DNA from: Verrucomicrobiota bacterium
Lineage (GTDB): Bacteria > Verrucomicrobiota > Verrucomicrobiia > Verrucomicrobiales > DEV007
Reading direction: 5' to 3'
NCBI GenBank assembly: GCA_963205275.1
Contig: CAUJIH010000086.1
Location: forward strand, 1 to 48,464
Length of the DNA: 48,464 bases
In this document: in pieces, positions 44,416 through 48,464 of the stretch
Numbering within the stretch: the stretch's first letter is position 1
Layout of the letters: the number at the start of each line of letters is the position of its first letter
Notes under the pieces: model-generated
Seen by the model: the letters and a program-made list of their open reading frames with translations, nothing else
Database searches by the model: none
Told to the model about the DNA's origin: nothing
Position numbers and translations under genes: made by a program

Positions 44416-44808
44416 TCAGAACGAGCGTGTCCAAGTGCGAGATGTCCCGTTGGAGTAGTAGTCGCAGTAGGTTACTACAGTGATATAGGTAGTGAAGGCA
44501 CGTCCCCAAGAATCATAGGAAACACGAGGATATACGCCACGATTCACTTCCACCGTGCGCAGCGTGTAAATAGGTCCGGCATAATGATGATGATAATGCC
44601 CATAGGAAGGAGCGACATAGCCGTGACCGTAGCCATAGCCATGCCCAGAACCGTGGCCGTGACTGAAGCCATGTCCACTATGCCCAGAACCATGCCCAGA
44701 ACCATGTCCAGAACCATGTCCAGAACCATGTCCATGAGGACCGGCAATTAGAGGGGAGGCCCCACTGATAGCAAAGATGGCGGCGGCGAAAAGAAGGATG
44801 GATTTCAT
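44416..44808 (-). CDS. Secreted Gly-His-repeat protein
   Basis: The start at 44808 (MKSILLFAAAIFAISGASPL) gives a signal peptide and a 130-residue product; the frame extends to 44886 without a signal. The mature protein begins with tandem Gly-His-Gly-Ser units, then Ser-Gly-His and a Gly-Tyr-Gly-His stretch, about 17 histidines within 45 residues. The C-terminal 65 residues are a compact Tyr-rich beta region (YTLRTVEVNRGVYPRVSYDS, then AFTTYITVVTYCDYYSNGTS). The histidine repeats could bind zinc, copper or nickel. The units are encoded by 12-base direct repeats (GGACATGGTTCT and variants, about 44689-44736), which could expand or shrink. The function is unknown. Confidence 0.75.
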   Translation of the reverse strand: MKSILLFAAAIFAISGASPLIAGPHGHGSGHGSGHGSGHGSGHSGHGFSHGHGSGHGYGYGHGYVAPSYGHYHHHYAGPIYTLRTVEVNRGVYPRVSYDSWGRAFTTYITVVTYCDYYSNGTSRTWTRSF

Positions 44809-45001
44809 ATCAGAGCAGGAGTTGGAGGTTGGAGTTGTTGACTTGGCTGTTCGATCTCGGGTTTCAGAAGAACCGATTTCGATCACAGCGGTATGACGAA
44901 CAATCTGGCCTCTGTATGCAGAAAATATTTGATTCCTGAATCCGTGAGATAGAAGTGCAACAAGATTGACAGGGACGGCTATTTATCCTTAGCTTTCCTC
45001 A

Positions 45002-45074
45002 AAAGCGGCGCACCTAAAGTGCTCGACGCGCTCGGCGCGAAGCGCTTTGGAGTGCGTGCGTGAAGCGCCGCTTT
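45002..45074. repeat. Palindromic interspersed element, copy 1
   Basis: AAAGCGGCGC at 45002-45011 and GCGCCGCTTT at 45065-45074 are perfect 10-base inverted ends around a GC-rich centre containing GCTCGACGCGCTCGGCGCGA. Its right 28 bases (45047-45074, minus strand) match the copy at 45449-45475 almost exactly. Confidence 0.65.
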
Positions 45075-45104
45075 CCGAACTAAGCATACCGATCTCCGAT
45101 CTAC

Positions 45105-45253
45105 AGGGACAGCTTATCTATCACTCGCCCGGTCTGCTACTTCCCAGCATTCGTCTTCACTTGGATACTGCCCTGATTTCGGTTTGCTGAATTTGAGGTG
45201 GCGGAGGCAATGCGATTCTAGGAAACAATAGCCGGGGACAATAAGCTGTCCCT
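45105..45253. repeat. 13-base inverted pair of a mobile-looking motif
   Basis: AGGGACAGCTTAT at 45105-45117 is the exact reverse complement of ATAAGCTGTCCCT at 45241-45253. The second copy is itself part of a hairpin, GGGACA-ATAAGC-TGTCCC (45235-45252). The bases after it (CCTATTAATT) recur at 45381-45390 after a related motif, AATCGCCTGCC. Confidence 0.55.
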
Positions 45254-45291
45254 ATTAATTCGAGGAGTTGTCGAAGACGTTTGAGATTTTT

Positions 45292-45362
45292 ATCCACAGA
45301 TTTCGCGGATGAACACAGATTTTTTTGATTCTTATCTGCGAAAATCTGCGCAATCTGTGGAT
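45292..45362. repeat. 71-base element with ATCCACAGATT terminal inverted repeats
   Basis: ATCCACAGATT (45292-45302) and AATCTGTGGAT (45352-45362) are perfect 11-base inverted ends. The interior holds ATTTCGCGGATGAACACAGA and ATCTGCGAAAATCTGCGC, so the whole is an imperfect palindrome. Motifs of this kind are frequent interspersed repeats in environmental PVC and related genomes. Confidence 0.7.
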
Positions 45363-45448
45363 AGCCAATAATCGCCTGCCCCTATTAATTGCCATCCACC
45401 CATCATCCAAAAACGCACCCTTCTCACCCTGCCGCCTAGTCTTCCGCC

Positions 45449-45475
45449 AAAGCGGCGCTTCACGCCGCACTCCAA
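45449..45475. repeat. Palindromic interspersed element, copy 2 (partial)
   Basis: The 27 bases beginning AAAGCGGCGCTTCACG and ending GCACTCCAA match the minus strand of 45047-45074 with a one-base length difference. The rest of the element is missing or diverged; GCCTGCGGCG follows. Confidence 0.6.
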
Positions 45476-45527
45476 GGCCTGCGGCGAATGTAAAGCGTGC
45501 GTTATCCACCTGCCTGAATCCAGAAAT

Positions 45528-48080
45528 TCACGGTTTAACCAGTCTGATTTCGCCGATGTCCATCATTCTCGGCTGCACCTTGAATCCGGCGGAGATGATC
45601 AGCACATAGGGCTTTCCCGCCTCCACAGTCACCGGATCACTCAGCCGCACTGGTTCAAATTTGTCCCATGACTCCGTACGCTTCGATTCCCCTTTGAGTG
45701 ATTTCCCTGCAAAATAGACAAAGAAATCGCTCGGCTCGTCTCTCATTGACGACTGAACCACTTCTACGTGGAACTGCCCAGCCATCGTCGGCTTGAACTC
45801 CCACCGGAACCAAGTCTCCGGAGATGTCCACTGTGTATAAGACTTGAGACTGGAATTCATCGCCGCACCTCCGACTCTTCCCCTCACTCGCCCTTTCGTC
45901 GCCTCAATTTTTCCGCCAGGCTGATACTCCGCGATCTGCTGCGATTGCTGAGTGAGTGTCTTCACATAGTCGTTTGCTGTCTTGCCATAGTTGGGGTGCT
46001 TTCCCCACTCCTTCAACACGGCGATGGTCTCAGGATAGGGATAGTCGAGTAGCGAATCGATCAGGTCGCGCGCCTTATCCGCTTTCTTGACATAGGTAAA
46101 TGCTTTCTTCCATAAGGGCACCATCTCCGTTACAGGCTCAGGTCCAGGAATCTGACAGAGACGCACGTAAGCCTCTTGCGCCACCGCCACCACACTGTCG
46201 TCACTCTTAGCGGCGATGATCGCATCCAGATCCGGGAGCACAGATCGATCCCTCCATTTCAGATAGGCTCCGATCGCATCTCTCTGGTACTTCACATCTC
46301 CGCTCTCACCGAAGACTGATTTCAGTCGCTCGCGTACTTTGTCACCGCCGATTGTGCCGAGAACTCGGAACAGACTCTGACGCTCGTCTCCGGACGTCGT
46401 TCCGATGCGATTCAGAATGGGGTCCACCGTCGCATCGCTGTCTCCCGTCCTACGAATGATCGCGAGAATCGTTTCCTCGAAGGCTGTTCTTACTGGAATC
46501 GTCAGCGGATATTGAAGAAACCCCATCAGGACGGGAACGTCCTTAGCACTCGCGAGGGATCGAATGGATGCCAAAATCCGAATTCGCTGCTCGTCGGATG
46601 TCGCTGCTTTGTAGATCGCGAGAACATCACTCACATTGAGCACGTAATTCCTCTCGGCCAGAGTTTCGGCGATTTTGATCTTCAGATCGACTGAGGGCGC
46701 AGACTGCATCTTCTCAAAAACTCTCTCGCTGATTCCCACTCCCTCAAGTGTGGCTAACACCTTCAAGGCATCGCTCCTCATCGATTCCGGAAGCTCGGAA
46801 CGAGTGAGAAACGACACCGCGAGATCGACATCTGCCGTCGTCCCGGTCGGGGTAGGATTCCCCGCTAGGAACTGGATTCGCTTCTCTCGGGCACGCTCGT
46901 TCGTCCGTTTGACAGAACCAGTGATCCACCATACGGAACCAATCAGGAGAACCAACCCGTAGACAATCCACTTCCAATGCCGAGCAAAGAAGTTAGACGG
47001 AGTCTCTTCGTATTTGACACCGTGCTTAGAAGAAATAGCCGACACTTTTCCCGACTTACCGAGCGAAACCTGAGACGATTGCGGACCAGTTCCCACCACG
47101 AGTGTGGGAGCCTTCCCCGTCTGCCCAGAGGGAATAATCAGCCTCGGCGGTGCCGTGGCTCCCTTCGCTGCACGCACCACGACGACAGCTCCAGTCGCAA
47201 TCTCTGGAGTGTCCTCGATGGGCAACACGGACACCGCATCACTGCCAGGCGAACGTGGATTTTTCGGCCAGCGACTCAGCGCATCTCTCGCATCACTGGG
47301 GCGGTGCGCAATATCGCGATTGATCAACCACATCACCCACTCACAAATCGACGGTGACAGATCGGGTCTCACCTGCTGCAATGGAATTACGCGATGCTGG
47401 AGGTGCGCATTCATCACCTGAGGTGCCGTATCTCCATTGAATGGATACTGGCCCGTCAGAGCGTTATAATACACGCATCCCATCTGATATAGATCAGTCC
47501 GAACATCCAGCTCTCCACGCTCGAACTGTTCAGGAGCCATGAAAAAGATCGAACCCATCACGGACTCATCCTGATCCATCGTCTGGACGGAGGGAGTTTT
47601 GCTGAACTTCGCTAGACCGAAGTCGAGGATCTTGAGTTGGAACTTGCCTGACGCTTGCCAGATCACCATGATGTTCGATGGCTTAATATCACGATGGATC
47701 ACATTGCTTGCCTGCGCCGAGATTAGCGCCTCCATAGTCTGCTGTACCACCTCGACAAAATCCTCCTGAGTGAGCACTCCCCGTTCGACGGTCTCGTCCA
47801 AAGTCTCCCCTTTGAGGAGTTCCATCACTACGAAACCACCTTGCTCATCTCGCCCCACATCGAATACGGTGACGATGTTCGGATGATTCAAACTCGACAA
47901 GGTCTGCGCCTCCGCGATCAGCTTGGACGCCGCGTCTTTGATCTCCTGTTCCGTCGCCTTTTCAGAGGGAAGCACGCGTTTGATGGCGACCTCTCGTTGC
48001 AACTGGGTGTCAAGTCCCTTGTACACGGCACCTAGGCCCCCCTTGCCAATTTGTTCAAGGATTTTATAACGGTCACTCAT
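45528..48080 (-). CDS. Membrane Ser/Thr protein kinase with HEAT-like and C-terminal beta domain
   Basis: Residues 1-270 are a complete Hanks-type kinase: GKGGLGAVYKG at 12-22, Lys34 in VAIK, HRDIKPSN with Asp131, DFG at 153-155, APEQ at 182-185 and a C-lobe arginine in HRPSDARD. A Pro/Gly-rich linker follows (270-365), then one membrane helix (369-389). The outer part from 400 to about 700 is built of helical pairs (SMRSDALKVLATLEGVGISE, RQSLFRVLGTIGGDKVRERL, VVAVAQEAYVRLCQIPGPEP) of HEAT/PBS type. The last 130 residues, with WFRWEFKPTMAGQFHVEVVQ and GKPYVLIISAGFKVQPRMMD, form a beta domain like those attached to PVC glycan enzymes. The leader is a polypyrimidine tract without Shine-Dalgarno. 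The signal and targets are unknown. No PASTA repeats are present. Confidence 0.9.
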   Translation of the reverse strand: MSDRYKILEQIGKGGLGAVYKGLDTQLQREVAIKRVLPSEKATEQEIKDAASKLIAEAQTLSSLNHPNIVTVFDVGRDEQGGFVVMELLKGETLDETVERGVLTQEDFVEVVQQTMEALISAQASNVIHRDIKPSNIMVIWQASGKFQLKILDFGLAKFSKTPSVQTMDQDESVMGSIFFMAPEQFERGELDVRTDLYQMGCVYYNALTGQYPFNGDTAPQVMNAHLQHRVIPLQQVRPDLSPSICEWVMWLINRDIAHRPSDARDALSRWPKNPRSPGSDAVSVLPIEDTPEIATGAVVVVRAAKGATAPPRLIIPSGQTGKAPTLVVGTGPQSSQVSLGKSGKVSAISSKHGVKYEETPSNFFARHWKWIVYGLVLLIGSVWWITGSVKRTNERAREKRIQFLAGNPTPTGTTADVDLAVSFLTRSELPESMRSDALKVLATLEGVGISERVFEKMQSAPSVDLKIKIAETLAERNYVLNVSDVLAIYKAATSDEQRIRILASIRSLASAKDVPVLMGFLQYPLTIPVRTAFEETILAIIRRTGDSDATVDPILNRIGTTSGDERQSLFRVLGTIGGDKVRERLKSVFGESGDVKYQRDAIGAYLKWRDRSVLPDLDAIIAAKSDDSVVAVAQEAYVRLCQIPGPEPVTEMVPLWKKAFTYVKKADKARDLIDSLLDYPYPETIAVLKEWGKHPNYGKTANDYVKTLTQQSQQIAEYQPGGKIEATKGRVRGRVGGAAMNSSLKSYTQWTSPETWFRWEFKPTMAGQFHVEVVQSSMRDEPSDFFVYFAGKSLKGESKRTESWDKFEPVRLSDPVTVEAGKPYVLIISAGFKVQPRMMDIGEIRLVKP

Positions 48081-48352
48081 GGAAGAAGAAGGAGAAGGAA
48101 GAGGAGTATCCAGTGGCTACAGATTTAATTCTAAAGCGAGTAATATAAGAGATAATGGACTGTACGCAAAATTACAGGGAAATATCTTCAATTTTTTACA
48201 AGCGTGATTTCGGAAATAAATCAGAATTCGGCTTCTTGCCGCATTCATCCAATTTTCTAGCGATTCAATCGCAAGTATCTTGAGAAAAGATTCCGAAAAG
48301 TCTGGATTTCATCCATAATTCCTCCGGTAGCTGTCAAGCGAGTTGACTGTTT

Positions 48353-48464
48353 TTAGGCGGCTTGTTTTTGACGTTTTTCTAGATTTCTGTTGTCGATTGG
48401 GTAGAGATTGACGGAGATCGTTGGGGCGCAGTTCCGGACTTTTTTGGCGATCCAGCGATCAGGA
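48353..48464 (-). CDS. 3' end of an unidentified ORF, cut by the right edge
   Basis: From the right edge the minus strand is open for 36 codons to a TAA at 48353-48355; the visible end is basic and ends ...NRNLEKRQKQAA. No family is recognised. A gtcaa/ttgac inverted repeat (GTCAAGCGAGTTGAC, 48333-48347) follows the stop. It may be a real gene end or chance. Confidence 0.3.
   Translation of the reverse strand, partial: PDRWIAKKVRNCAPTISVNLYPIDNRNLEKRQKQAA

Larger units (their letters stand above)
44809..45527. other. Gene-free region filled with interspersed repeats
   Basis: This 719-base stretch holds no credible gene. It contains several repeat families in both orientations: an AAAGCGGCGC-flanked element (45002-45074), a second partial copy (45449-45475), a 13-base inverted pair AGGGACAGCTTAT/ATAAGCTGTCCCT, a 71-base element with ATCCACAGATT ends, and two CCTATTAATT endings (45251-45260 and 45381-45390). 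It looks like a landing zone for small non-coding elements. Confidence 0.7.

Noticed and set aside
44680..44736. CRISPR-like regular repeats
   Set aside because: The period is 12 bases without spacers and encodes in-frame Gly-His-Gly-Ser units in a secreted protein.

Overview
The window looks like a chromosomal segment of a polysaccharide-degrading member of the PVC group, most likely Verrucomicrobiota. This is inferred from content: a family-1 sulfatase, a GH115 protein, secreted beta-helix proteins, a FAD oxidoreductase with a xanthan-lyase/golvesin-type tail, a DUF4091 protein, a bactofilin and a PASTA-less Ser/Thr kinase, together with AT-rich or pyrimidine-rich leaders that mostly lack Shine-Dalgarno sequences. 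There is no SusC/SusD pair. No 16S rRNA is present, so the placement stays tentative.

Region 1 (1-8177) is an exopolysaccharide locus. Two genes point left: a GT4 glycosyltransferase cut by the window edge and a polyprenyl glycosylphosphotransferase. Four translationally coupled genes point right: a Wzz/GumC-like co-polymerase with a degenerate BY-kinase domain, a Wzx-like flippase, a Wzy-like polymerase and a GT4 transferase, ending in a hairpin terminator. A GT2 transferase with a small secreted protein (11574-12809) may belong to the same theme.

Region 2 (8266-18662) is mixed: a Gfo/Idh/MocA oxidoreductase, two TPM-domain proteins, a ROK sugar kinase, a sulfatase, an orphan EboD-like 3-dehydroquinate-synthase homologue and, tail to tail with it, a SLOG-SLATT fusion. 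The last is a predicted nucleotide-sensing membrane effector of the biological-conflict type and the most novel gene here.

Region 3 (18866-34205) is centred on uronic acids and complex glycans. A coupled operon of uxaC, a FAD oxidoreductase and an aldo/keto reductase is followed by a scar holding decayed IS4 and IS66 remnants. Then come a GH115 protein, an RbtT/DalT-like transporter, a beta-helix (GH141-like) gene broken by one base in a G7 run, and a FAD oxidoreductase whose divergent promoter region carries three palindromes. A GYF-RDD membrane protein and a zinc-ribbon membrane protein follow. A reasonable reading is breakdown of a sulfated, glucuronate-containing algal or plant polysaccharide, with uptake of the products and entry through UxaC.

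Region 4 (34363-39015) is housekeeping: bactofilin, ribosomal protein L19, tRNA-Asp(GTC), an RsmA-Nudix fusion, and the acetate symporter pair ActP/DUF485.

Region 5 (39250-48464) holds two more large secreted proteins (DUF4091 and beta-helix plus CBM-like), a Gly-His-repeat secreted protein, a 0.7-kb intergenic mosaic of interspersed repeats, a large Ser/Thr kinase with a HEAT-like extracytoplasmic part, and an unidentified ORF cut by the right edge.
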